From: Spirosoma montaniterrae
GTDB lineage: Bacteria; Bacteroidota; Bacteroidia; Cytophagales; Spirosomataceae
Direction: 5' to 3'
Assembly: GCF_001988955.1 (NCBI RefSeq)
Contig: NZ_CP014263.1
Location: forward strand, 5,374,501 to 5,438,500
Length of the DNA: 64,000 bases
Shown here piece by piece: positions 26,427-35,567 of the stretch. Within the stretch, counting starts at the first letter, position 1, and every line of letters begins with the position of its first letter. Position numbers and translations under genes: made by a program. The notes under the pieces were generated by a model that searched no databases, was not told where the DNA came from, and worked only from the letters and a program-made list of their open reading frames with translations.

Positions 26427-29400
26427 ATGCATACCGAACTTTACCGACGATTTTTCAGGCTTGTCTACGTTCTGTGGGCGGGCCTTTTTTGTGGCTGCAT
26501 GGCCCAGGCGCAAACTCCGCTGAATAGCACGTCTGGCTCGTTTACACTGACCTGGAAGCCCCGCGAGGATGTCAATGTGCTTTTACCGGGCAGCATTCGT
26601 GTGTTCGATACATACATGCCGTTGCCGGGTACGTCGGCCCCTATCCGGGCGATGTACGCCGTAATCCGTACCGACGACCCAAACCTGCGTCTGCGGGCCG
26701 TTGGCGAACCCCGTGGTGCTACCTTCCGACTCGAAACAACCAAACAGGCGTCGGAACGAAACCGGGGCATTTTCGCTGTAAACGGCGGTTTTTTCTCATC
26801 GAATGAATCGGTTAGTCTGATTATCCGCGATGGAGAGTCCGTTGCCAGCAATATTCTCTCGCTCGTCCGCAACGGTCGTACTTACTTCCCAACGCGGGGC
26901 GCGTTCGGTCTCGTTAATCGCCGACCCGACGTTGCCTGGGTCTATACGTTGCCCGATGGGCAGGTGGTGCAGTATGCCAGTCCCAGCCCCATCAACGATA
27001 CCCAGCCCGCTCCCGCTCAGCCTACGTCAACTACGCCAACCGCAGCCACCGCCTGGAATCCCAGTCAGGCCGTTGGGGGTGGTCCTGTGCTGGTACAGGG
27101 TGGTCAGATTCGTCTGACCGCCAACGAAGAGTTATTTAATGATGCGGCATTTGTCGATGTTAACCCGCGCACAGCCATCGGCTACCGCGACGATAATGCG
27201 CTTATCGTACTGGTGGTCGACGGGCGACAACGGGCCAGTGCCGGTGTGACCTTGCCTCAGTTGGCCGGTATGATGCAGGCATTAGGCTGTCGTGAGGCTC
27301 TGAACCTCGACGGTGGAGGCTCATCGACTATGCTCGCTCGCGACGAAGTAGTGAACAACCCAACCAATGTCGACGGGGGCGACCGCAACAACCTGCGCGC
27401 CAATGCATCGGCTTTGGTATGGACAGAGGCTACCGAAACGCCCCCGCGTGAGGTACAGATTTATGATACCGACAGCCCCAATTATGCCGAAACGGGGTTA
27501 TGGTCGCGGCTGAATCAGTCGAGTTTTTACGGCAGCACGCCCGCTCGCGGAACGGCTCCGGGGCAAGGCAATAAAGCGGTGTATCGGTTCAACGGACTGG
27601 CCGCCGGACGCTACCAACTTGCCGCCTGGTGGACGGTCAATGAAGCCAATGCCGCCAACGTGCCGCTCGTATTGCACCGGATGGGCGGTCGGCGCGATAC
27701 AATCCGCGTCAATCAGAACGACTATGAAACGGTAGCCAAATGGAACGTACTGGGCTACTTTGAGCTGGCTGCTGGCGATTACCTCGAACTACTGGGGCAG
27801 GGGCGTGGCAACCGGGTGTCGGTCGATGCTATCCGGCTCGTAACGATGGAGAAGTTTCCGGCTCTGCCTCAGCGGGGCGACGTTCGGATTGCCGTAGTGA
27901 GCGACCTGAACTCCGGCTTAGGTTCGGCAACCTACGAATGGCAGGTAGACAGCATCATGCAGCGCATCCCGCGTATCTGGCGACCCGACCTCGTTCTTTG
28001 CGGGGGCGATATGGTGGCCGGGCAGGGACCTATCACCAGCACAACCGTGATTCAGGGCATGTGGCGCGGCTTCGACCGGAGTGTGATGACACCGTTCCGT
28101 GCCAGTAAAACACCGTTTGGTTTCACGATTGGCAATCACGATGGCATCCGGTCGGCGGCTTTTGCTACGGAGCGTAATCTGACCAAAACCTATTGGGATA
28201 CTACGCAGACGAACCTGCCTTTCGTTGACCGCAGCAACTTTCCGTTCTATTACTCGTTCAAGGTAAGAGACCTGTTTGTTGCCTCCTGGGACGCGTCTTC
28301 ATCGACCATTACGAACGATAACCTGAACTGGTTACGCACGCAGTTGGCTACCCCCGAAGCCCGGTCGGCCCGGATGCGGTTTGTGGTCGGGCATTTGCCG
28401 CTGTACAGTGTAGCGCAGGAACGCGATGCGCCCGGCAACATTCTCGACCGTGCCGATTCGTTGCGGAGTATACTGGAGACAAACAATGTTCAGACCTATG
28501 TGAGTGGGCACCACCACGCCTACTACCCCGGCAAACGCGGTAAGCTTGAACTGCTCAACGCGGGCGCGGCTGGTTCAGGGCCGCGTCAGTGGCTCTTTCT
28601 GGATCGGGCTGCCACCAACACCGTAACGATTATGGACGTGTTCTATGCCAACGGCACCACCCGCCTGCGCGATACAACCGTGTATACAACCTACGAAATT
28701 GCTTACCGAGACCCTGCCGACATGCCGCTGTTCGATTACAAGGTGTTGCCCCGAATCATCTATGGCTATAACGGTACGTACTCGGTTCGTCGGGATATTC
28801 TGTCGAATCAGCGCGAGGCTAATGCACGCCTGTCGGCTCTGAACCGCGAAGTGGCCCAGCCCGAACAGGCCGTAGGCAATGCCCACGCCAGCATTACCGG
28901 AAACCGTATTCTCATCGATGGCGATTTCAAAAACCTGAAGGGTAATTTGCTAAATCGGCCCGATGCTGTTGCGCTCTATGCCGGACGTAACGGCGACGCA
29001 GGACGGCTACTCTTCCCTATGGCCGTTAGCAGCCCTGATCGCCGAAACGGGACCTATTCATTTGCCCAGGATAACGCATCCGACGATCTGGTCGAGCAAT
29101 TGAAAGCGGGAGCCGTGTTCATTCGCATTCGCACCGAGGCCGACACCACTGGCGAAATCAGGAGTCAGTTGTATGAACCCAACAATCGGCCTCCTATGAC
29201 TACGAAGGTTGCTAATCGACCCGAGCGCAATGTATTTGCAGTACGCAACATCGAGGCTATTTTCGAGATCAACTGGGACGAAGCTACCGACGCCGAGGGC
29301 GATGCCGTAAGTTATTTCTATCAGGTAGCCACCGACTCTATGTTTACCAACGTAGTTTACCAGGCTGGCACCGGACGCGTGCGAAATCTCAAACAAACCG

Positions 29401-30761
29401 AAGCCGATTGGTATAACCTGCTGGGCAATACGCCCGCTGGACAGTCTCGCACGTTCTTCCACCGCCTGATTACATCAGACGGGCGCAACCTAACGAATGG
29501 TCCGGCTACGCGCATTACCCTGACGAAGAGCGATGCACCCTTAGATGAACTGGTTGAAGTACCCGCGCCAGCGTATCGCTACGCCGGTCGGCTACCCAAC
29601 GCGCCGAATGGTTATGGAGCAACCTTCGACAGAAATGGTAATCTGTGGTACGTTGACTTTAGCGCGTCGGGTGGTGCCGTGTACATAGAGCGACCCAACG
29701 GAACTCCGCTACCATTTTCTCCGATTATCGGGTCGGCTTTGGGGGGCAACAGTAATAACACCGGTATTGGCACTGACACAGATGGTAACATTTTGCTATC
29801 GCGCAACAGTCGCCTGTTTAAGCTGGATGCCCGCACGGGTCGAATTATCGCGTCGTGGCAATCGCCGGTACGCTCGAACGGGAGTGCCAACACGCTGACG
29901 GTGCCGCAGCCGAGCAGCACGGGCGACGTGTATGTGCCAAGTTTATGGGGAGAAGATTTTCTGTACGTGCTGAAGCAAACCCAGATAAGCGGGCGCGATA
30001 CCTTTCAGTTGGTACGCCGGATTACCTTGCCCGGTCGGATTCTGTCGCGTTCATTTGCTATGGAACCCGATGGGCGGGTGGTATATCTGCCCAATCCCGG
30101 CTCGGCACAGGTGCAGAAGTTCGTTAGCACCAACGGCGTTACCTACACGCTGGCTGAAGAAATCAACAGCATAGCCGCCGGTAGCAGCGGAATACGGGTT
30201 ACAAACGATAAGAAAGCCTATTTTGCTGTACGGGCCAGCGGAGTCTTACCCGCCACGTTCCACTTTCGGGATGAAGTTAACAAACGACTCTGGACCCTGC
30301 CGCTGCCTGACCTGGGCAACATTGAAGCACGCGGTCTGGGCGTATCGCCCACTGGCGACACGCTGATTTTCTGTGGCTGGAACAGCACGGGCACTCACCG
30401 CTATGTGCGCAATCGCCCGAACGCTCCCGCCCAGGAGACGCAGCCCGATTCGGCAACGGCGTCTGCCGACACAACATCCCAGGCCCGTTCAGCCGCCCGG
30501 CAGGCCAGTACTGAGACCAATGCTGAACAGTTGATTACGCTGTTTCCAAATCCGGTAAACGAGGTGCTCGAGGTTCGCGCCGACGGACTGGCTATCGAAA
30601 CCGTGATTGTGACAGACGTGCAGGGCCGAACCATGCTGGAGCCGTTTCGCCCTGGTAGCGGAACAATCCGGTTATCTGTACAGCAACTCCCCACCGGAAC
30701 CTATCTGCTGGTACTACACACGGCCACGGGGGGCATTAGCCGCCGATTTGTAAAACAATAA
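26427..30761 (+). CDS. Giant secreted phosphodiester-glycosidase/metallophosphatase/CHRD/propeller protein with T9SS tail
   Basis: A 1444-residue secreted protein. Order of parts with rough residues: signal peptide 1-29 (ending AQAQ); NAGPA/DUF2233-type phosphodiester glycosidase 60-320 (AVNGGFFSSN near 118, VGGGPVLVQGG near 214, LNLDGGGSSTML near 292); golvesin-C-like beta domain 342-471; calcineurin-like metallophosphoesterase 486-740 (SDLN near 491, CGGDMVAG near 523, GNHDG near 569, GHLP near 654, SGHHH near 693); CHRD domain 800-916; Fn3-like domain 920-1030; beta-propeller-like region 1045-1330; Ala/Thr linker; T9SS sorting domain 1368-1444 (LFPNPVNEVLEV ... FVKQ). ATG 26427 gives a clean signal peptide. 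It probably acts on sugar-phosphodiester or phosphate substrates at the cell surface; the substrate is unknown. It stands alone, with a hairpin terminator after it. Confidence 0.88.
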   Translation: MHTELYRRFFRLVYVLWAGLFCGCMAQAQTPLNSTSGSFTLTWKPREDVNVLLPGSIRVFDTYMPLPGTSAPIRAMYAVIRTDDPNLRLRAVGEPRGATFRLETTKQASERNRGIFAVNGGFFSSNESVSLIIRDGESVASNILSLVRNGRTYFPTRGAFGLVNRRPDVAWVYTLPDGQVVQYASPSPINDTQPAPAQPTSTTPTAATAWNPSQAVGGGPVLVQGGQIRLTANEELFNDAAFVDVNPRTAIGYRDDNALIVLVVDGRQRASAGVTLPQLAGMMQALGCREALNLDGGGSSTMLARDEVVNNPTNVDGGDRNNLRANASALVWTEATETPPREVQIYDTDSPNYAETGLWSRLNQSSFYGSTPARGTAPGQGNKAVYRFNGLAAGRYQLAAWWTVNEANAANVPLVLHRMGGRRDTIRVNQNDYETVAKWNVLGYFELAAGDYLELLGQGRGNRVSVDAIRLVTMEKFPALPQRGDVRIAVVSDLNSGLGSATYEWQVDSIMQRIPRIWRPDLVLCGGDMVAGQGPITSTTVIQGMWRGFDRSVMTPFRASKTPFGFTIGNHDGIRSAAFATERNLTKTYWDTTQTNLPFVDRSNFPFYYSFKVRDLFVASWDASSSTITNDNLNWLRTQLATPEARSARMRFVVGHLPLYSVAQERDAPGNILDRADSLRSILETNNVQTYVSGHHHAYYPGKRGKLELLNAGAAGSGPRQWLFLDRAATNTVTIMDVFYANGTTRLRDTTVYTTYEIAYRDPADMPLFDYKVLPRIIYGYNGTYSVRRDILSNQREANARLSALNREVAQPEQAVGNAHASITGNRILIDGDFKNLKGNLLNRPDAVALYAGRNGDAGRLLFPMAVSSPDRRNGTYSFAQDNASDDLVEQLKAGAVFIRIRTEADTTGEIRSQLYEPNNRPPMTTKVANRPERNVFAVRNIEAIFEINWDEATDAEGDAVSYFYQVATDSMFTNVVYQAGTGRVRNLKQTEADWYNLLGNTPAGQSRTFFHRLITSDGRNLTNGPATRITLTKSDAPLDELVEVPAPAYRYAGRLPNAPNGYGATFDRNGNLWYVDFSASGGAVYIERPNGTPLPFSPIIGSALGGNSNNTGIGTDTDGNILLSRNSRLFKLDARTGRIIASWQSPVRSNGSANTLTVPQPSSTGDVYVPSLWGEDFLYVLKQTQISGRDTFQLVRRITLPGRILSRSFAMEPDGRVVYLPNPGSAQVQKFVSTNGVTYTLAEEINSIAAGSSGIRVTNDKKAYFAVRASGVLPATFHFRDEVNKRLWTLPLPDLGNIEARGLGVSPTGDTLIFCGWNSTGTHRYVRNRPNAPAQETQPDSATASADTTSQARSAARQASTETNAEQLITLFPNPVNEVLEVRADGLAIETVIVTDVQGRTMLEPFRPGSGTIRLSVQQLPTGTYLLVLHTATGGISRRFVKQ

Positions 30762-30785
30762 GTCTTATGTTTTCCTGAAAATTAT

Positions 30786-30820
30786 GCGGGCCGACGTTGC
30801 TATTCACAACGTCGGCCCGC
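30786..30820. terminator. Strong hairpin after the giant secreted protein gene
   Basis: Perfect 14-nt GC-rich arms (30786-30799 and 30807-30820) with a 7-nt loop, 25 bp after the stop at 30761. There is no long T-tract, so this is a terminator-like hairpin rather than a canonical intrinsic terminator. Confidence 0.6.
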
Positions 30821-30861
30821 ACGTTATCAAAAGTTAGCATATAGGAAAATCGCAGAAAAAA

Positions 30862-30908
30862 TTTGCGTAGTTAAATGACTACACGTATATTTGTAGTCAA
30901 ATAGCTAC
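30862..30908 (+). promoter_or_regulatory. Bacteroidetes-type promoter with two ArsR-family operator dyads
   Basis: TTTG at 30862-30865 and TATATTTG at 30886-30893, separated by 20 bp, match the Bacteroidetes -33/-7 consensus (TTTG and TAnnTTTG). Two 16-bp dyads of form GTAGTYAAATRRCTAC lie at 30867-30882 (between the boxes) and 30893-30908 (over the expected start site). The ArsR-type ATG is at 30912, so the leader is very short. The arrangement predicts repression by the encoded regulator. Confidence 0.75.
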
Positions 30909-30911
30909 ATA

Positions 30912-31235
30912 ATGAATTTACGACGAGACGTATTCCAGGCTATAGCAGACCCGACAAGACGGGCTATACTTCTGTTGGTGGCATCACAATCTATGACAGC
31001 CGGTGCAATAGCGGCAAACTTCGACACAGCCAGGCCGACTGTTTCAAAGCACCTGCAAATACTCACCGAATGTGAATTAGTTGAACAAGAACAGAGCGGC
31101 AGGGAGGTTTACTACCATATTAATGCAAAAAAAATGAAAGAGGTAGCCGACTTCATCGAGCCGTTCCGCATAATGTGGGACGATCAATTCAACAAACTGG
31201 AAACGATTATGAAGCAGTACCAATCAAAACAATAA
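30912..31235 (+). CDS. ArsR/SdpR-family transcriptional regulator
   Basis: A 107-residue winged-helix repressor. The pattern [19 protein letters not shown], the recognition helix region [19 protein letters not shown] and the wing [16 protein letters not shown] are typical of the ArsR regulators paired with SRPBCC (AHSA1) proteins. No Cys pair of the metal-binding ArsR type is visible, so the signal is probably not arsenic. It starts 4 bp after the second of two 16-bp dyads, suggesting autorepression. It is the first gene of a three-gene operon with the SRPBCC and YdeI-like genes. Confidence 0.92.
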   Translation: MNLRRDVFQAIADPTRRAILLLVASQSMTAGAIAANFDTARPTVSKHLQILTECELVEQEQSGREVYYHINAKKMKEVADFIEPFRIMWDDQFNKLETIMKQYQSKQ

Positions 31236-31240
31236 ACTAC

Positions 31241-31708
31241 GTGGAACGAAAAACGAAGATAAATGCCGAAAGTGGCAAACAGGAATTGACGATTACGCGG
31301 GAGTTCGATTTGCCGTTGGAATTGCTTTTTAAAGCGTATGCAGAGGCCGAACTTATTGAGCAGTGGATGGGAACAAAAGTGCTGAAACTGGAAAGTAAAA
31401 AACATGGCAGTTATCAATTTGAAACAACTGACGCTGAGGGTAATACCATATTCAGGGCGAATGGAGTGATCCATGAGTTTAGCTCAAATCAGAAAATCAC
31501 CCGCACATTTGAAATAGAGAATACCCCCTTCCCCATCCAGCTTGAGTTCCTTGAATTTCAGAAGCTCACCGATCATGCCAGTAAACTAAGTATTCATATA
31601 CTATACAGGTCGGTTGCTCACAGAGACCAAGTGTTGCAATTACCTTTCGGCCACGGTATGAACATGGCACACAACCGATTACAGGACATCGCAAACAAGC
31701 TAAAGTAA
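31241..31708 (+). CDS. SRPBCC/AHSA1-family protein
   Basis: A 155-residue START-like domain protein (ELTITREFDLPLELLFKAYAEAELIEQWMGTKVLKLESKKHGSYQFETTDAEGNTIFRANGVIHEF). This is the form commonly encoded with an ArsR regulator. The fold binds hydrophobic ligands; no ligand is known here. GTG 31241 is chosen as start: it lies 5 bp after the regulator's stop and gives the family start VERKTKINAES. An alternative start would overlap the regulator's end. Base composition is lower in GC than the flanking operons. Confidence 0.87.
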   Translation: MERKTKINAESGKQELTITREFDLPLELLFKAYAEAELIEQWMGTKVLKLESKKHGSYQFETTDAEGNTIFRANGVIHEFSSNQKITRTFEIENTPFPIQLEFLEFQKLTDHASKLSIHILYRSVAHRDQVLQLPFGHGMNMAHNRLQDIANKLK

Positions 31709-31714
31709 CTCATC

Positions 31715-32293
31715 ATGAATCCTAAGGTTGATTGGTACTACAATAAAGCCAGGAAGTGGCAGGAAGAACTGGAGCAGTTGAGAATAATTGCTCTTGACTG
31801 TGGGCTGACCGAAGACTTAAAGTGGGGCGTTCCTTGTTACACGTTTCAAAAAAGTAATATTCTTTTAATTCATGTGTTCAAAGAATACTGTGCCTTTTTG
31901 TTTGTTAAAGGTGCTTTGTTACATGATGCCGAAGGTATTCTAATCCAACAAACGGAGAATGTGCAGGCCGCCCGCCAGATTCGATTTACCAGTGTTCAGG
32001 AAATAGTTAAGATGAAACCTACCCTGAAAGCCTACATTTTTGAAGCGATAGAAGCGGAGAAAGCTGGTTTAAAGGTAAATTTCAAGGAAAGAACAGAATT
32101 TGTAATTCCTGAAGAATTCCAACAGACATTAGATGAAATGCCTGCCCTCAAAACTGCGTTCGAGACATTGACACCAGGGCGGCAAAAAGCGTATCTCCTT
32201 CATTTCTCTGCGCCTAAACAAGCCAAAACCCGGCAGTCAAGGGTTGAAAAATGTGTACAACAAATTCTTGATGGGAAAGGATTGAACGATTGA
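31715..32293 (+). CDS. YdeI/DUF1801 family protein
   Basis: A 192-residue cytoplasmic protein with the DUF1801-like fold (LRIIALDCGLTEDLKWGVPCYTFQKSNILLIHVFKEYCAFLFVKGALL) and the YdeI-type C-terminal helical part (FETLTPGRQKAYLLHFSAPKQAKTRQSRVEKCVQQILDGKGLND). Function is unknown. YdeI in Bacillus has been linked to antimicrobial-peptide resistance, but transfer of that role is not supported here. It follows the SRPBCC gene by 6 bp and is the last gene of the ArsR-controlled operon. Confidence 0.87.
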   Translation: MNPKVDWYYNKARKWQEELEQLRIIALDCGLTEDLKWGVPCYTFQKSNILLIHVFKEYCAFLFVKGALLHDAEGILIQQTENVQAARQIRFTSVQEIVKMKPTLKAYIFEAIEAEKAGLKVNFKERTEFVIPEEFQQTLDEMPALKTAFETLTPGRQKAYLLHFSAPKQAKTRQSRVEKCVQQILDGKGLND

Positions 32294-32502
32294 AGCTTCT
32301 GATTCATCAGATTTTCCTCAGTACAACATTTACAGAACGCCACCGATAGTGTGGCTTTTTTGTATCATAGGCGCAGGTGACTATCCCATATCGGGGTGAT
32401 AAAAAATTTTTGACCCAACGCAACCTGTTTGGGCAAGCGTCCGTATAGCTGATAAACCGGTTCGAGTGCTCAGTTTTTCACCTGTCTAACCCAGTCACCG
32501 CA

Positions 32503-33357
32503 ATGAAACCATTCGCTTATTCCAACCGCCTGTTGCTATCGGTAGCTCTGTTGCTGACGTGCCTGCTGGCCTGCACCAACGAAGACCCAACGTTGCCCGT
32601 CGCCGATGTGGCCCTGCGTTCTACGTCGCTCGGTCGGGTGCTGACCGGGCCTGATGGTAAAACGCTCTATGTGTTTGCCCCCGATGCCAATGGGCAGTCG
32701 AACTGCGCCGGTAATTGCCTGACCAACTGGCCCATTTATTATAAAGAAAATCCGGTAGTAGGGTCAGGCATGGTGGCGTCCGATTTTACGACGATCACCC
32801 GCGCCGACGGCAGCAAACAAACCGCGTATCAGGGCTGGCCGCTGTACTATTTTAAAAATGATGTGAAGCCGGGCGACGTGGTGGGCGAAAACGTAGGGAA
32901 TGTCTGGTTTGTTGCCAAGCCAAACTACAATATCCTGATTGCCTCGCGGCAGTTGGTAGGGATGGACGGAAAAAATTATACCTTCGATATGAGAGAAGGA
33001 ACCGGCAATTCGCTATATTTAACTGACGGCCAGGGGCGAACACTCTACGCATTCATTAACGACCGGCGTAATAAAAACAATTACACCCGCGCCGATCTGA
33101 GCAATAACCCCACCTGGCCCATTTTTGAATTGCCTTCGGGGCAGACTGCCATTGGTGAACTACCCTCTACACTGAATCGGGCCGACTTTACTACGACTAC
33201 CATACATGGCAAAACACAGGTGACGTATAAGGGTTGGCCGTTATATTATTTCGGGGGCGATCAGGGGCAGCGTGGTAGTAATAAAGGCGTAAGCGTACCT
33301 CGTCCTGGTGTGTGGCCTGTTGTATTCAAAAATACGCCCGAAGCACCAGTCCAATAG
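32503..33357 (+). CDS. Lipoprotein with two 'secreted repeat' (Lipoprotein_15) pairs
   Basis: A 284-residue lipoprotein with lipobox LLTCLLACTN. It carries two copies of the COG4315/Lipoprotein_15 module. Copy one has DGKTLYVFAPDANG, a Cys pair (SNCAGNCLTNWP) and GWPLYYFKND (about residues 40-145). Copy two has DGQGRTLYAFINDRR, NPTWPIF and GWPLYYFGGD (about 150-275), but lacks the Cys pair. The family is of unknown function and is often found near electron-transfer proteins. Here it heads a cluster with an ECF sigma factor, Rieske lipoprotein, membrane protein and YceI. There is a 210-bp leader with no obvious gene. Confidence 0.87.
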   Translation: MKPFAYSNRLLLSVALLLTCLLACTNEDPTLPVADVALRSTSLGRVLTGPDGKTLYVFAPDANGQSNCAGNCLTNWPIYYKENPVVGSGMVASDFTTITRADGSKQTAYQGWPLYYFKNDVKPGDVVGENVGNVWFVAKPNYNILIASRQLVGMDGKNYTFDMREGTGNSLYLTDGQGRTLYAFINDRRNKNNYTRADLSNNPTWPIFELPSGQTAIGELPSTLNRADFTTTTIHGKTQVTYKGWPLYYFGGDQGQRGSNKGVSVPRPGVWPVVFKNTPEAPVQ

Positions 33358-33424
33358 GTTTTGGCTGGCAGAGATTAATGCCAAAAGCACCGACGACTGC
33401 TAACAAAAGACCGCCAACTATACC

Positions 33425-34003
33425 ATGGCTAACGCTTCTGTCATACCAGCTTTGCCTGACTTGCTGGCGGGTTGTTTACGCAACCACCGCAGGAGCCAGG
33501 AGTTGCTGTACCGGCAGTTCTACGGCTATGCCATGAGCGTTTGCCTGCGCTATGCGCCTACCCGCGAAGGTGCGCTGGAGGTGTTGAACGATGGATTTTT
33601 GAAGGTTTTTACGCGTTTGGAGCAGTACGACCCCACGCAGCCGTTCAAAGGCTGGCTTCGGCGGATTCTGATCAATGCCGCCGTTGATCACTACCGACAG
33701 GAAGTACGGCATCATTACCACGAAGACGTAGAAAAAACCAGCCAGACGCTGGCTACTAATGCCGCCGACGCAAACAGCCAACTCGCCCACGAAGAATTAC
33801 TGGGTCTGATTCAGCAGTTATCGCCCGGATATCGGTTGGTATTTAATCTCTACGTTATGGATGGGTTTACGCACGAAGAAATTGCCACACAACTTGGCAT
33901 TTCGGTGGGTGCCTCGAAGTCGAATCTGGCGCGGGCGCGCGAAAATCTGCGCCTGTTGATTAAACAAGTAAACTACGACGAGTATGCAAGAGCTAACCGA
34001 TGA
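33425..34003 (+). CDS. ECF-type RNA polymerase sigma-70 factor
   Basis: A 192-residue ECF sigma factor. Region 2 (about residues 25-95) includes LLYRQFYGYAMSVCLRYAPTREGALEVLNDGFLKVFTRLEQYDPTQPFKGWLRRILINAAVDHYR. Region 4 (about 130-180) includes LSPGYRLVFNLYVMDGFTHEEIATQLGISVGASKSNLARAR. ATG 33425 fits. The next gene overlaps its end by 20 bp, so the two are translationally coupled, as is usual for a sigma factor and its membrane partner. Confidence 0.93.
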   Translation: MANASVIPALPDLLAGCLRNHRRSQELLYRQFYGYAMSVCLRYAPTREGALEVLNDGFLKVFTRLEQYDPTQPFKGWLRRILINAAVDHYRQEVRHHYHEDVEKTSQTLATNAADANSQLAHEELLGLIQQLSPGYRLVFNLYVMDGFTHEEIATQLGISVGASKSNLARARENLRLLIKQVNYDEYARANR

Positions 34004-35492
34004 CCAATTGGACGGACTCTTCAGAAAGTCGACTGAAGAGTTTACCCCACCTTTCGACCCGCTGGCCTGGCAGGACATGCAACGGCGGTTGGATACGCAC
34101 GAAAAAACCCGGTTAGTGCCAACGCCCCTTTGGGAGCATTTTATTCGCTGGGGAATACCGATGTTGCTGTTACTATTGCTGACCGGGGGGGGCTGGTATG
34201 CGTATGACAAAAACCATCGTGGCCCAACGCCCGCCCGTGTGGCATCGGCCCCTGTCGTTCGCAGCGAGACGGACCAACAAACGAAGCAGAGCAATCGGCG
34301 AACTGTTCCAGATCAGGTTGGCGAGCCGGGGCGTTTGCCAACAGCGAATGCGGTCGTAAACGAACCCGTGTCTGGAAATGCGGTCGAGTCGGCCACACAA
34401 ACGACTCTGCCGGAGCAGGTTGCTTCATCTCCCAAACCCGTGATTAAGGGCCGGACTCAGATTCCGGTCGTTACTCGAAGAATGGATAATGAAAAACCGA
34501 CTGAGAAAACCACGGACGGGTTAACCGAAAATGCGGACAGGCAACGCCCGGCTGCGAATCGGCGTATTCGTAAAAGCCAGCGAGCCAACGATTTACTTTT
34601 TGCCGATTCGCGCAATCGAAAGCCAGTTGTCGGTATTGAGTATATTCGCCAGAATGGGCAGGCCGAATTAGCGGTAAACTCGACGAACGCGCCGATGCGT
34701 AATCTGGATACAGCCACAACTAACGCCGAATTGATGATACCGGCAACGACGTCTTTTGAGAACCTGACACCCAAACCCGCCCGGTGGCCGAATGCGTTGC
34801 CGTTCGTGGGTCGCCCTGTGGTGGCTCCTGCCCAACCCGCAACAGAAACCGAACAGCCTGCGCGTCGACCGGTAGTTTCGGAGCGGGGGTTGAGCATTCG
34901 GTTTGTCGTTTCGCCGGATTTGAGCGCGGTGGGGCTGCGTAATTTTGAGCGGCCCGGCACCAATATTGGGCTAATGGCCGAGTATCGGCTGGCAACGCGC
35001 TGGAGCGTTCAGGCAGGCGTATTGCGTAGCACGAAAGTCTACCGCGCCTTGCCGTCAGACTATCAACTACCCTACAATTACAAATACTGGCCAGTAAAAC
35101 CCGAGAGTATCAGCGGGCAATGTGACATGCTCGACATACCGATCAACCTGCGCTACGACGTTATTCGGCGGGCCGATGCCGACGGGCAGGTACGCAGCCG
35201 CTGGTTTGTGAGTGCAGGCGGCACCAGCTACATCCTGAACCGCGAAGAGTACACGTATAATTACGCCAACCCCGACGACCCGGCAATTCGTAACACGAAT
35301 AAACTGATCGATAGTACGAGCCGTTACGGGTTTAGCCAGTTGAATCTGTCGGTAGGCTATGAGCGAACCATTAACCGGCGGCTGTCGTGGCAGGTGGAGC
35401 CGTTTCTGAAAATGCCGCTGAAAGGCGTTGGTTTTTACAAGGTTAACCTGCTCAGCACAGGTGCGTTTTTTTCTGTTCGTTATAAATTTTAA
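33984..35492 (+). CDS. Membrane-anchored protein with C-terminal beta-barrel, coupled to an ECF sigma factor
   Basis: A 502-residue protein. The cytoplasmic N-terminus (1-50: MQELTDDQLDGLFRKSTEEFTPPFDPLAWQDMQRRL) is the style of sigma-associated membrane proteins in Bacteroidetes. One TM segment follows (about 57-75, IPMLLLLLLTGGGWYAY). A long Thr/Pro/Asn/Arg-rich periplasmic linker spans about 80-300. The C-terminal 200 residues look like an outer-membrane barrel (SIRFVVSPDLSAVGL ... GFYKVNLLSTGAFFSVRYKF, ending in Phe). It overlaps the ECF sigma gene by 20 bp. It may be an anti-sigma-like partner that spans the envelope; no zinc motif is present. Confidence 0.75.
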   Translation: MQELTDDQLDGLFRKSTEEFTPPFDPLAWQDMQRRLDTHEKTRLVPTPLWEHFIRWGIPMLLLLLLTGGGWYAYDKNHRGPTPARVASAPVVRSETDQQTKQSNRRTVPDQVGEPGRLPTANAVVNEPVSGNAVESATQTTLPEQVASSPKPVIKGRTQIPVVTRRMDNEKPTEKTTDGLTENADRQRPAANRRIRKSQRANDLLFADSRNRKPVVGIEYIRQNGQAELAVNSTNAPMRNLDTATTNAELMIPATTSFENLTPKPARWPNALPFVGRPVVAPAQPATETEQPARRPVVSERGLSIRFVVSPDLSAVGLRNFERPGTNIGLMAEYRLATRWSVQAGVLRSTKVYRALPSDYQLPYNYKYWPVKPESISGQCDMLDIPINLRYDVIRRADADGQVRSRWFVSAGGTSYILNREEYTYNYANPDDPAIRNTNKLIDSTSRYGFSQLNLSVGYERTINRRLSWQVEPFLKMPLKGVGFYKVNLLSTGAFFSVRYKF

Positions 35493-35567
35493 TCCTGTTT
35501 GCCACAGAATGGCATAACTCAGACCCAGTGTAAACCGTTATTGATGTAACTACACGAAAATCAGATT

